From the NCBI GenBank assembly GCA_950097015.1, contig CATNEN010000005.1, forward strand, positions 5,323,501 through 5,387,500: a DNA stretch of 64,000 bases, in the 5' to 3' direction. Below the pieces are notes generated by a model that saw only the letters and a program-made list of their open reading frames with translations, did no database searches and had not been told where the DNA came from. The stretch comes from Macrostomum hystrix. Taxonomy: Eukaryota > Platyhelminthes > Macrostomidae. A program made the position numbers and the translations under genes. Numbering within the stretch: position 1 is the first letter of the stretch; the number at the start of each line of letters is the position of its first letter. Below, piece by piece: positions 56,201 through 64,000 of the stretch.

Positions 56201-57779
56201 GATTAGAGTTGTGACATTTGAAATTCCTCAATTCCTTAAATTATTGTTAACATATTAATATTCCTCATTCTACCATTCGCAGCATCACCATCAGAACCAG
56301 CACCAGCATTCGCGTCAGTCGATTGGCGGTGGCCCATTGAACTCGTCTCACTCTAATCAGCAGCGCCAAACTCAGCAGCACGTGGCCTACAATCGTTACG
56401 ATCAGGAGAAGTTCGCCAATAGGGACGAGGCGGCCGCTTATTTCAAAATCGACACTGTGGGCAGCTGGGGCATAGAAGTGCTGGGCAGGGGGCCGACTGG
56501 AGCTGGCGGCGGAGACGGCGGTCCCGGCAGCGTGGCCAGGCCATCTGATCCTAGACGAATGCAGCAGCAGAGGCAGAGCTTTGGTGAGCTGAAATTTTTA
56601 CCTCTAAAAAAGCATTCAATTATGACTCAATGACTCGACTATCCTTAATCACAGTCCTAGAATAATCCAAGATCCTTAATCCTAATCCCATTTCTCTTTT
56701 TTTCCTATACACCATTCTTATATTTTTAATAAATCCTTAATCCCTATTCTAAAATCCCACAGTCAATCATTAATCATATTTCTCCATTCATACCGTTTCA
56801 TCCCGTTTCATTTTTACTAATCCCATTGTAAAATCTAATTCCAGTAGATTTGTTTAATTGTTAATCACTAAATCCTATTGCTAAAGCAGCGGTCGGCAAA
56901 CTTATTAGCTAGCGGGCCTAACAGAGAAATATGAGATAATGAAGAGATGAGGCAGAGAAGAGATGACTGGGTTAGATGAGACACGTAATAGATGAGAACA
57001 CAGGAGAGATGAGACACGGGAGAGATGAAAGGAGACACTGAAAAAAATGTGACAGGATACTGTAGGTGTCCGAATGGGCAATCGGTCGAATTTGGGAGCT
57101 TCGAAGGCCACATCTGGCCCGCGGGCCGGAGTTTGCCGACCCCTGTGCTAAAGTGTGGGAGTTGATCATAATTCCCTAAACTCCGCCAACAGGCTCTGCT
57201 ACTCCCCGCACCCCGGTGCCGCAGTCTCCTCTAGTTGGCCAATCTGGCGGTTCAACGCCTTCTAGTCAGCAGAAGCGAACCAGCCGGACTCCAATTATCA
57301 TCATTCCGGCCACGGCCAGCCTAATCTCAATGCTGAACGCCAAGGATATCCTGTTAGAGAAGCGATTCGTGTCCGTTGAAGACAAACGTGCCTCGGGTGC
57401 TCGCAGAGAGAATGAAGCCTTGATTCAACGCATGCGACCAGACGGCACCACCACTGTGCCGTTTCGCGTTGTCGATCAGCCGCAGAAACTGACGCCGGAC
57501 GAATGGCAACGAGTTGTAGCCGTGTTCGTCCAGGGTCCGGCCTGGCAGTTCAAAAATTGGCCGATTGGCGGCGGAAATCCGGTTGAAATCTTTGCCAAAG
57601 TCAAAGCCTTTCATTTGAAGTTTGCCGACATGCCGACAGATCCGAATGTGTTGAAATGGAATGTCACCGTGCTGCCGTTGGATCGGCATAAGCGACACTT
57701 GGATAAGGCGGTGCTGCAACAGTTCTGGGATGTTCTGGATCTCTACATGCGCAAGCACAAGTCCAATTTGAGGTTTTAG
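44234..57779 (+). CDS. CDC73: CDC73 / parafibromin, complete
   Basis: Five exons: 44234-44364, 53803-54535, 54970-55308, 56283-56583 and 57193-57779; 696 residues (human about 531). CDC73 is a PAF1-complex subunit acting on RNA polymerase II elongation and histone modification. The N-terminus is nearly canonical ([19 protein letters not shown], then TNYIIWGTN across intron 1, [28 protein letters not shown]). The middle has [35 protein letters not shown] and [10 protein letters not shown]. The C-terminal GTPase-like domain has [50 protein letters not shown] and the end HKSNLRF. Extra length lies in Ala/Ser-rich linkers in exon 2 and Gly/Gln-rich linkers in exon 4. All joins keep phase with GTAAGT, GTAAGC, GTAAGA and GTGAGC donors. 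Introns carry a Mutator-like element, two minisatellites and a hAT MITE. Confidence 0.96.
46803..46960. repeat. 57-bp tandem repeat inside the Mutator-like element
   Basis: Nearly three copies of a 57-bp unit containing GCAGGTAGGTATTGAGGATT and AAGGGATTATCGGCACGC. It lies just past the stop codon of the transposase gene. Confidence 0.9.
46971..50575 (-). CDS. MULE transposase with SWIM finger, Ulp1 protease and PHD finger (frameshifted)
   Basis: Exons 50575-48079, 47992-47850 and 47533-46971, joined in phase. First part: MULE-type transposase with [20 protein letters not shown] (first acidic residue), [17 protein letters not shown] (second) and [20 protein letters not shown] (third). Then a SWIM zinc finger ([11 protein letters not shown]) and a basic segment ([13 protein letters not shown]). 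A linker carries about 13 copies of an 8-residue E-D-R-C-A-G-S-A repeat. Next a Ulp1/C48 cysteine protease with its catalytic set: His in RDHWILLSN, Asp in LTVFDSHPP, Gln and Cys in [11 protein letters not shown]. The end is a PHD finger ([30 protein letters not shown]). Near 49545 the frame shifts by one base between DVPL and the downstream [12 protein letters not shown], so this copy is probably inactive unless it is an assembly error. An AG acceptor at 50521 leaves the true start open. Opposite strand to its host CDC73. Confidence 0.85.
48271..48579. repeat. 24-bp coding minisatellite in the transposase gene
   Basis: Unit GGAGCCGGCGCATCGATCTTC plus AGC, about 13 copies, in frame within the MULE gene; it encodes the 8-residue E-D-R-C/Y-A-G-S-A/T repeat. 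Variants GCGGAG/GTGGAG and GCGCAT/GCGTAT give Ala/Thr and Cys/Tyr exchanges. Confidence 0.93.
50930..51083. repeat. Third copy of the Mutator-like terminal repeat
   Basis: Same orientation as the right end at 52080-52255 and inverted to the left end: ACTAATTGTCCACTTGG, CACACACCCCAATTAAAATC, TGTACATTTTAACGTCGG, AAAGTTATATACAT. It may be the true right border, with the sequence to 52255 being a second, related element. Confidence 0.75.
51084..51398. repeat. 68-bp subterminal repeats, head-to-head
   Basis: A 68-bp unit (AGTTAGCGTCGGGAAAAG, CAATGTATTTTGGTATACTG, CATCCATGCATATATATTTT) occurs twice in reverse orientation (51096-51235) and then twice forward (51255-51398). Similar units lie at 44850-44945 and 52015-52060, so they are subterminal repeats of the Mutator-like family. 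Confidence 0.8.
51399..52014. mobile_element. 616-bp nested non-autonomous element with exact 9-bp TSD
   Basis: Ends GGCAGTGCTTATCCCCA and its complement TGGGGATAAGCACTGCC; the inverted repeats extend about 125 bp with few mismatches (TAGAAATAATTTTTGTCTTA, ATAGCTGTCCTATCTTCAAC). It is flanked on both sides by ATATATTTT (51390-51398 and 52015-52023). Removing element plus one duplicate restores the 68-bp subterminal repeat of the host element. Inside, a unit of about 69 bp (TTCCGTGGGAATAATTTCCT, GCTTATC) is tandem three times at 51460-51640. A 9-bp duplication is the Mutator-like signature. No open frame for a transposase. Confidence 0.92.
52331..52645 (+). repeat. tRNA-derived SINE, family 1, full copy
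   Basis: The head resembles a tRNA: TAGCCTAGTGGTTAGGGCG (A box), then GGTCGGGGGTTCGATTCCCA (B box). The body contains TGTGTCCTTTAGCAAGACAC and CAGTCCATGGACTGAACAGC. The 3' end is an ATT-rich tail (AATTATTATCAATTATTATT). An inverted copy lies at 62777-63012; fragments lie at 618 and 32136. Inside CDC73 intron 1. Not a functional tRNA gene. Confidence 0.88.
54683..54875. repeat. 19-bp palindromic minisatellite in CDC73 intron 2
   Basis: Unit CCCCTTGTGGGATCCTGAT, about 10 copies. Each unit junction contains GGGATC-CT-GATCCC, a small perfect inverted repeat, so transcripts could form a row of hairpins in this 434-bp intron. Confidence 0.95.
55393..56175. repeat. 30/31-bp minisatellite in CDC73 intron 3
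   Basis: About 26 units. The left half uses GATATTGTTGTTTACAGATC then CTCAGATTAG; the right half uses GGATATTGTTGTTCGCAGCT then CCTCAGATTAG. Two subfamilies meet near 55800 within one intron. Confidence 0.95.
56887..57145. mobile_element. hAT-type MITE with exact 8-bp TSD
   Basis: 259 bp in CDC73 intron 4. Ends CAGCGGTCGGCAAACT at the left and complement CAGGGGTCGGCAAACT at the right, flanked on both sides by TGCTAAAG (56879-56886 and 57146-57153). CAG-type ends and an 8-bp duplication are hAT signatures. The interior holds degenerate 16-bp AGAGATGAGACACGGG units, the same as the arrays at 12955 and 25286. No coding capacity. Confidence 0.93.
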
Positions 57780-58338
57780 ACACTTTTTGCACACATTTTT
57801 TGTTTATTCGCTATGATCAGACATCACTGGTGAATGCCATTTGAGACTCAATTTGTGTCTGCTGACTTCAATAGTGGATTGTTTCGCTTTTAGGTTGGAA
57901 AATTAAATCATTGCCTGGTATTTTCAAAAAAGTTAGCGAAACAATTCACCCAATGTCTTTTTTCTTTATCTTCCGGTATTTCTTTTTTTAGTTGCGTCAC
58001 CAGTTTAAAAGGCAGTTTTTTAAATAGGTTAAAAGTGCATTCTGCAGAGTAGGCCTGAACATTTTCTTTTTTATCTAAATTTATTTTCTTATGTTGTACT
58101 GTTATTTTACATATTCTAAAGTAGCGTTTCAAGAACAAGTGTTATTTCAAATGGTATCATCTCTGTCCAGTCGCATTAATTATCCGTATGTAATATGGTT
58201 CCCAATAAGATTGTGTATATATTGTTTAAATGGGATTTAAGAAGCCTAACGCATTACATTATCCTTAACGATTTGCTATACAAATGTCATCCTTGCAGCT
58301 CCTATCCCTGTGCATCCATTGTTGTCTCTCTTAAAAGT

Positions 58339-58344
58339 AATAAA
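58339..58344 (+). terminator. Candidate CDC73 polyadenylation signal
   Basis: AATAAA 560 bp downstream of the CDC73 stop codon, the clearest hexamer before the next array. Confidence 0.45.
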
Positions 58345-58483
58345 ACAATGAAAAACTAGCCTCTCAGTCTTTTAGTTTCTATCCGCGGTTGTGTTTCAAC
58401 TGGTTAATAAAGTTCAGAAACTAAAAATATTAATTAAAGAAATTTGTCTTGTAAGTTTTGTCTGTTCTTTGTTCTATATACTA

Positions 58484-58680
58484 TCGAGGTTTCCCTGCCG
58501 AGATTTCCGTTTTGGGGATCCCCGCCGAGATTTCCCTATCGAGGTTTCCCCACCGAGATTTCCCCGCCGAGATTTCCCTATCGAGGTTTTCCCGCCGAGA
58601 TTTCCCTATCGAGGTTTTCCCACCAAGATTTCCCTATCGAGGTTTTCCAGCCGAGATTTCTCTTTCATCCCTATCGTGGT
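58484..58680. repeat. 13/26-bp minisatellite
   Basis: Alternating CCGAGATTTCCCT and ATCGAGGTTTTCC units, about 14 of the 13-mers, between CDC73 and the dynein gene. The rest of 57780-59296 is AT-rich with no recognised gene. Confidence 0.9.
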
Positions 58681-59296
58681 TTCCCAAATTTGTTTTTCAT
58701 ACCCTTGTTTCCCTGTTAAAAAAATTATTTTCTTGGGACTTCGTTGTCTCGATATCGACATTTCGAGACATTGTTTGTGGATTCCTGCATCATGTAAAAT
58801 ACATTAAAGCATATGCTATGTATTCTAGTCCAAGATTATTTTTTGTCACAATTAAAAAAGCTCTTCAAGCTTACCAGGCAATAAAAAGCCAATTATCAGA
58901 GTAAAGGGTAGCTATATAGCAACAAACCAGAGAAGATACACTCAACAGGTAGACTATATCGGCGAAATGAATCCGAGTCAAATAGATAAAAATATGCTTC
59001 TCAAATCTGTGTTGACTGCTCATGACTTTGCTAGTTGCCAACAGCAACAGGAAAGGTAGAAAAGTTGTTATCTACGTAATAGATTTGTCTACCTATAGGC
59101 AACTGGCTAACACAATCTACGATGGACCGGTTTGCTTAGCAACCACAGTTTAAGCTAAATAGTCAACCCTAAAAATGCATGGCATAATTTTCTCATAAGG
59201 AAAATCGTATAAAAGTAAAAAAAAACTGCGAAATAGTTTCAAGCCAAACACACAGGTGAATTTGTGAAACCTTTAGTTGAATTTTTCTAAGCTGCT

Positions 59297-62077
59297 ATGG
59301 CCGAAAGCCGTGGTAGTTTAGCTGGCAGGCTTCGTCTTGAGACTAGCGTGAGTATACCTTCTTAGATTGTGATCCTAGTTTAATTAACACGTTAACTGTC
59401 AAGTTTTATTTTGTTTTTTTATCTCGATTAACTATGCAGACTTTCATTGTATCGCTATTTGACGATCATTATTTGTATTTTTTATGCGTTACAATTCATT
59501 GTTTGTTTGCCATTCGGCATTGAACCTAGACGAATGTTCAATTTATTCGAAAGAAGTAACAAGAACGAACATAGACGAAACCTATGTGATGAATGCCTCG
59601 AATGAACACCAACAAAAGTTAACTTTCAGTCAATGCAATTACTGATTAATCCTTATAGATTATAGAAGAGATAGATTAATCCTTAAATCTATTCAAAAAA
59701 GAAATCAATGATGTTCGAACTGCCGTTCACTTGGATTCGCATTTTTTCTCTGGTGGGCCTTAAATTGGACCCGATGAAACTCCTCATCTCCACTAATGGA
59801 TGGCGCAGCCTCAGTACGATCCATACAATCCAAAGACTTCTTCATGGCGGTATGCACGTTCACAGAGGACTTGTACAAACTGCGATCACGCCTCTTATGC
59901 AGATATCGCAGAACGGTCGCCTCCGACTTGTGACCCGTCACAAGCATGATGTCGTGGACAGCATGCCCATCGCTTTCCAAGTCGCAAATGCGCGTGACTC
60001 TAAAAATGCAATGGTATCTTGTTCAGAAAGGTGAACAAACAATTATGCTTTTACTTTTACTTCGTAACACAAATATATACTCACCTAATGCAGTGGTTGG
60101 TATAAGGCTTGCTTAGCTTAGCCTTCTCGAATAGGTTCTTCATGAACTCTTGTAAATAACGCAGACCACGGTGTGCCTTATCAGATAAGATAAACTTCTT
60201 CCCAATGGTCTCTTCATAGGACGAGGTAGAAAGTGGTCGCCGGAATCCGGAATCACCGACTCGTACAGTTCTAGCAGCTCAAGATCATATATTCTAGCGT
60301 GCTTCAAATCGGCGACCTGACCAGCGTCCAGTGTTGCTAATCGATTCTTCGATGGTAGCGTCGGCAAACAGGCATACTGCCGTCCATCCGAGTCGACACC
60401 TCGCACCAGAAAGTTCCGATTGAGAAACGTCTTCATGTGCTCCCGTCCACGCTCTCCAAGCTGATACATGAGATTGAATAGCAATTTATCTTGGAGTCGT
60501 TCTCCGTCACTACGATCAAAGTAGTCGCGCAATTTAACCATGTCTCCCTCCTCGATTGGATCGTAGCTTTGAACTGTCTTGCCAGACTTGATAAATTCAC
60601 GGACCTTGAATTCGAGCATCCTGTTTGAGCCATCAAACACGGTCCCAGTAGCAACCAGATTTGTCTGTCTCTTCACAATGATATTCAAATATCGCTGGAT
60701 AGGGGCTCGGATGCAGACTAACGACGATGGTGAATAGCTCTCACTGCCCTTTGTTTTCAACTGGAAGTAGAATAATCGTAGATACTGATTCAGGGTGTTG
60801 TCATTCACTTTCGCCAAATCGGAGTTCAGACCGCGACCCTCCAGAAATTCGACAAACTTGCGCCCATGATCCTCTATCTGTTTCCGACTGCTTTGAGGTA
60901 GACTTTCCATCTCAGCTTCATCGATGCTGGTAAGTTGTTCACGAATATCAGCAGGCAGATCGGATGAGTTCGCTTTGTCGCCGATGGAGTTCTCACAAAA
61001 CAACAAGAACTGGATCACTAGCTCGTCATGACGGCAGTCGTTGCGCGACAGTTCGGCCACGAGATCCAACTCGGACTGGGACAAAGCATTTAAGCTATCG
61101 ACAGGAAGATTATTACAATTTAGAAAATGGACACTTCTAGCATCCATGTCTAGGCTTCCAGGTTTGTTAATATTTCTCTCTAGTCTAGGCATGTGCTCTT
61201 CTCTCCTGCTTGCCTCAATCAACTTTCGTCCTTAGTACGAAACAGAATATAAAATTTACAGTGCGTTGCAATGCAAGTTTTGTCTATGGTAATCCTCAAT
61301 GCTAATATCGTCAAATAGGCTAGAGAGAAGGGTATGAATACACTCTACCATAGACATCAAAGTTTTCTTCAAGTTTTCTTCACACCCCCCTGCTACGAGC
61401 GTCTCACTTTTCTATGCCACAGACAGTTCATACGATTTGATCGTCCAATAGCGATACAATGAAAAGAAACAGCGGCCCCAGTGCGTGACAACGATTGTTT
61501 TGCGAGTGCCTACCGCCTACCGGCGCTCGCAAAACAATCGTTGTCACGCACTGGGGCCGCTGTTTATTTACTCATTGACTAGAAGAAATCTTTCACCTGT
61601 TAAAAAAGTTCACCTTCACGATTAGAATAAAACCAACACCTGTTAGAATAATTTATTTCACTGCTAAATTTAAACTTTTACCTGTTGAAACAAATATGTT
61701 TACTTGTTAGAATAAACATAATTATGCCTGTTAGAAACTTATCAGCACGTCACATATTTTCGTGTTTTAGGAATTAACTTTCAAATATAGACACATTTTC
61801 ATGAAATTTTCCATTTCAAATTGACTGTTTTTTTCTAAAATTGATTTAAAAAATCTACGAGGTATCTTAATCCTTATCTCATCTATCCCAAAATCTAGCA
61901 AGCGGCCAGAATTAAGCGCGAGAGCAATCGTGCCCGACTAGACGATCGGCATCGCTATCTGATCGATCGGGTTGCCAACTTTTTCGACCAGGCGCCCGAA
62001 GATGTGGAAGATGCTATGCTGGAAAACGAAAGTGTAAGCTTAATGTACAAGAACCTTAACCGGGCTAATAATAATAA

Positions 62078-62108
<31 letters not shown>

Positions 62109-63525
62109 TGTCGGAGGGCTGCGGGCAATGACAATACTGATAAACTTCAACTTCACATCATTTGCTGACCGCAGCCAGCGAGGATGCATTTTCCGCTGAC
62201 TCCGCTGAACCTGACTTTCTCATCGTCAGGCAGTGTACACTCTCACTGTGCCTTGGAGGTTGGCCTTCAAGGGCGTAAATTGCACGACAAGCCCCCAAGC
62301 CTTCTCTCCGCGGCCGCGCCATAAACTCATTGTGGCCTTGCCGCGGAATCGTGCTCAGTGACCTTGGTGTGAGAGGCAGACACGTTTGACGGCTCTAGAT
62401 GTTGAGATATTCAACGATTCTGACATTCCACTATTTTTTCAACATCGCCGAATACATGTCGACTACATGCATCTTTTTAAACTGAGCCTTTCGTTTCAAA
62501 GACCGTTCTTAGTACTTCTGCTGAATAAGCTGCCTCAAAGTAATATAAAATTTTGCTGCTCATTTTATCTCGCCACAGTTGGATCTGATTGAAGAGTTCT
62601 TTCGCGAAGGCGGCATCCAACGTCTGATATTTCACTATCAGGAGTCCAGACAGCATCGGTCAAAAAGTGAGGCATTATTTGCTGCTTGTTTTTAATGCTC
62701 AAAACTCAGGTAGTGAAAGGATCTGGTGTGTGGTGACAGCTAAAATCCTAAGTGAATGTCAGGTGACATTATTTGATTAATAATAATTGATTACACCTGC
62801 CCTAATTAAGCCAGACTTGCAGCCGATAGCACAGTCGCAGCTATTGTCCGGCCCTTCTGAAGGCTGCTGGTACCCATTGCTAGGTGAACTGAGGCAATGC
62901 AGAGTTAAGTGTCTTGCTAAAGGACACAAATTATTCCACTGGAGTCGGGAATCGAACCCCCGACCTTCAAGTCGGAAGTCGGACGCTCCACCCACAAGGC
63001 TACTGATAACAGGACGTCATTAATCCCAACCGAGGATCACAACTCTATGGAATGGCTCATGTGTTTATTGACTACTGAAACCCAATCGAAATGGTCAGAT
63101 AGAGTGAGAACTACTCAACTTAAGTCAGGTCGAGTGAGTATCTTCCTCTCCCTGTTTTATTTCAGGCATGTGGCACGGGCCCGTGCGCTTCCAGTCGGCC
63201 AACACCCGACCGCAGCGCCGGCCCAAACTGTTCGTGACGGACGGCACCTCGGATCGAGTTGACGGGTTATGCGCCCTTTTCATGCGCAACAACAGAGAGC
63301 GCTCAATCACGATTGAGAACATCGGAGTGGAGGCTAACATGATGCAGCTAGACTGCTCAGCCGGTGCCATCGCTGGCGTTGAGCAGCTCTTGTCCAGCGT
63401 CCTCCTGCCTCAGCTGAAAGCGCTGCATTCTAGTGGCGGTTGGGGACAGCTGGATGGAGACGAACACGAGCTCACCAGGACTCGATTCGTCAACAGCCTG
63501 GATGATTTTGCCACTGTGCTCCATA
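59297..63525 (+). CDS. DNAH5/8-like: Axonemal dynein heavy chain, DNAH5/DNAH8 type, N-terminal exons (partial)
   Basis: Four exons: 59297-59347, 61899-62033, 62579-62666 and 63166-63525, 211 codons, continuing off the right edge. Outer-arm dynein heavy chains are motor ATPases of cilia and flagella. The start MAESRGSLAGRLRLETS leads into RARLDDRHRYLIDRVANFF, EDVEDAMLENES, LDLIEEFFREGGIQRLIFHY, then RPKLFVTDGTSD, ITIENIGVEAN and GVEQLLSSVLLPQLKAL followed by GGWGQL and FVNSLDDFATVLHS. This is the N-terminal (DHC_N1) pattern of the gamma-type outer-arm chains DNAH5 and DNAH8. Phases fit throughout (donors GTGAGT, GTAAGC, GTGAGG, GTGAGT). Motor domains lie outside the window. Intron 1 holds a tyrosine-recombinase element, introns 2 and 3 hold SINEs, and intron 4 opens with a 16-bp array. 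Confidence 0.9.
59442..61464 (-). mobile_element. Crypton-like tyrosine-recombinase element with short TIRs
   Basis: TTTCATTGTATCGCTATT and the following TGACGATCA at 59442-59468 recur inverted at 61438-61464 with one mismatch over 27 bp. Between them lies one tyrosine-recombinase gene. No clear target duplication seen. Animal Cryptons are generally described without terminal inverted repeats, so this bracket is unusual. It lies in dynein intron 1, antisense to the host. Confidence 0.65.
59705..61192 (-). CDS. Crypton-type tyrosine recombinase (frameshifted)
   Basis: Exons 61192-60085 and 59999-59705 joined across a 85-bp intron (CATTAG/GTGAG, TTTTTAG acceptor). The start ATG chosen gives MPRLERNINKPGS. 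An N-terminal SAM-like DNA-binding region (FLEGRGLNSDLAKVNDNTLN, YLRLFYFQL) is followed by the catalytic domain: box I arginine in MYQLGERGREHM, the HxxR motif in YTNHCIRVTRICDLES, the histidine of MLVTGHKSEATVLRYL and the nucleophile tyrosine in that same segment. This resembles the DUF3504/Crypton group (relatives domesticated as KCTD1, ZMYM and QRICH1 tails). A one-base frameshift lies between about 60215 and 60240, after SGDHF and before EETIGKKFILSDKA, so this copy is probably dead or contains a sequence error. Confidence 0.8.
61467..61565. repeat. Perfect 40-bp-arm palindrome
   Basis: Arms 61467-61506 and 61526-61565 are exact reverse complements (starting AAACAGCGGCCCCAGTGCGT and ending in its complement), with a 19-bp centre that continues pairing after one mismatch. 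It is GC-richer than its surroundings and begins 2 bp outside the right inverted repeat of the recombinase element. Confidence 0.95.
61566..61898. other. Rest of dynein intron 1
   Basis: AT-rich; a CACCTGTTAGAATAA-like motif recurs several times (61595-61740), forming a loose, degenerate repeat. Confidence 0.4.
62055..62395 (-). repeat. SINE family 2, copy 2 with AAT tail
   Basis: Homologous to 40180-40385 over the body. At its left is an (AAT)n run (62068-62108), which on the minus strand is an ATT tail, so the element reads right to left. Inside dynein intron 2. Confidence 0.75.
62777..63012 (-). repeat. SINE family 1, inverted copy
   Basis: The minus strand shows the tRNA-like head (GGTCGGGGGTTCGATTCCCG), then TGTGTCCTTTAGCAAGACAC, GCATTGCCTCAGTTCACC and a shortened body ending in an ATTATTATTAATC tail. 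Inside dynein intron 3. Confidence 0.85.
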
Positions 63526-63561
63526 GTGAGTCCTGTCGCTTTTTTACCTTTGTATTTGCGT

Positions 63562-64000
63562 CGATCTCGAGCTTCTTTTGTCTCGAGTGTCTTCTGTCTC
63601 GAGTGTCTTTTGTCTCGAGTGTCTTGTCTCGAGTGTCTTCTGTCTCGAGTGTCTTCTGTCTCGAGTGTCTTCTGTCTCGAGTGTCTTCTGTCTCGAGTGT
63701 CTTCTGTCTCGAGTGTCTTCTGTCTCGAGTGTCTTTTGTCTCGAGTGTCTTGTCTCGAGTGTCTTCTGTCTCGAGTGTCTTCTGTCTCGAGTGTCTTCTG
63801 TCTCGAGTGTCTTTTGTCTCGAGTGTCTTCTGTCTCGAGTGTCTTCTGTCTCGAGTGTCTTTTGTCTCGAGCTTCTTTTGTCTCGAGTGTCTTCTGTCTC
63901 GAGTGTCTTCTGTCTCGAGTGTCTTTTGTCTCGAGTGTCTTCTGTCTCGAGTGTATTTTGTCTCGAGTGTCTTTTGTCTCGAGTGTCTTTTGTCTCGAGC
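63562..64000. repeat. 16-bp minisatellite in dynein intron 4
   Basis: Unit TCTCGAGTGTCTTCTG, with TTTTG and shortened TTG variants, about 27 copies, running off the window edge. It begins 37 bp after the splice donor of exon 4. Each unit contains a XhoI-type CTCGAG palindrome. Confidence 0.95.

Overview
This is nuclear DNA of an invertebrate animal. The genes have spliceosomal GT-AG introns, polyadenylation signals, tRNA-derived SINEs and several DNA transposons, and they encode metazoan proteins (ROR-type receptor kinase, axonemal dynein heavy chain, parafibromin, glomulin). Exons are fairly GC-rich and introns and spacers AT-rich. A free-living flatworm or another lophotrochozoan would fit, but nothing seen here fixes the species.

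The most striking property is tandem repeats. About 25 different minisatellite or microsatellite arrays, with units from 4 to 57 bp, cover by my hand count roughly 24 kb (near 38%) of the window. Between about 5.8 and 34 kb there is little else: some fifteen mostly unrelated arrays separated by 0.3-1.3 kb of anonymous sequence.

Genes in order: (1) minus strand, 71-5804, the 5' half of a ROR-like receptor (signal peptide, Ig, Frizzled, Kringle), running off the left edge; (2) minus strand, 34394-36211, a two-exon Ly6/quiver-type GPI-anchored protein assembled here from a signal-peptide exon and a cysteine-rich exon; (3) minus strand, 37711-40060, glomulin, with its stop codon inside a minisatellite unit; (4) minus strand, 40617-41606, BRX1 ribosome-biogenesis factor; (5) plus strand, 44234-57779, complete five-exon CDC73/parafibromin, divergent from BRX1; (6) plus strand, 59297 onwards, the N-terminus of an outer-arm axonemal dynein heavy chain (DNAH5/8 type), running off the right edge.

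Mobile DNA sits mainly in introns. CDC73 intron 1 holds a Mutator-like element of about 7.6 kb whose gene joins a MULE transposase and SWIM finger to a Ulp1-type protease and a PHD finger. A 616-bp non-autonomous element with an exact 9-bp target duplication is nested in its right end. CDC73 intron 4 holds a 259-bp hAT-type MITE with an exact 8-bp duplication; its internal 16-bp motif is also the unit of two large arrays elsewhere in the window. Dynein intron 1 holds a tyrosine-recombinase (Crypton-like) gene bracketed by 27-bp inverted repeats, next to a 40-bp-arm perfect palindrome. Three SINE families are present.

All exon joins were inferred by eye from splice consensus, reading phase and remembered protein families. 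No alignment was run.
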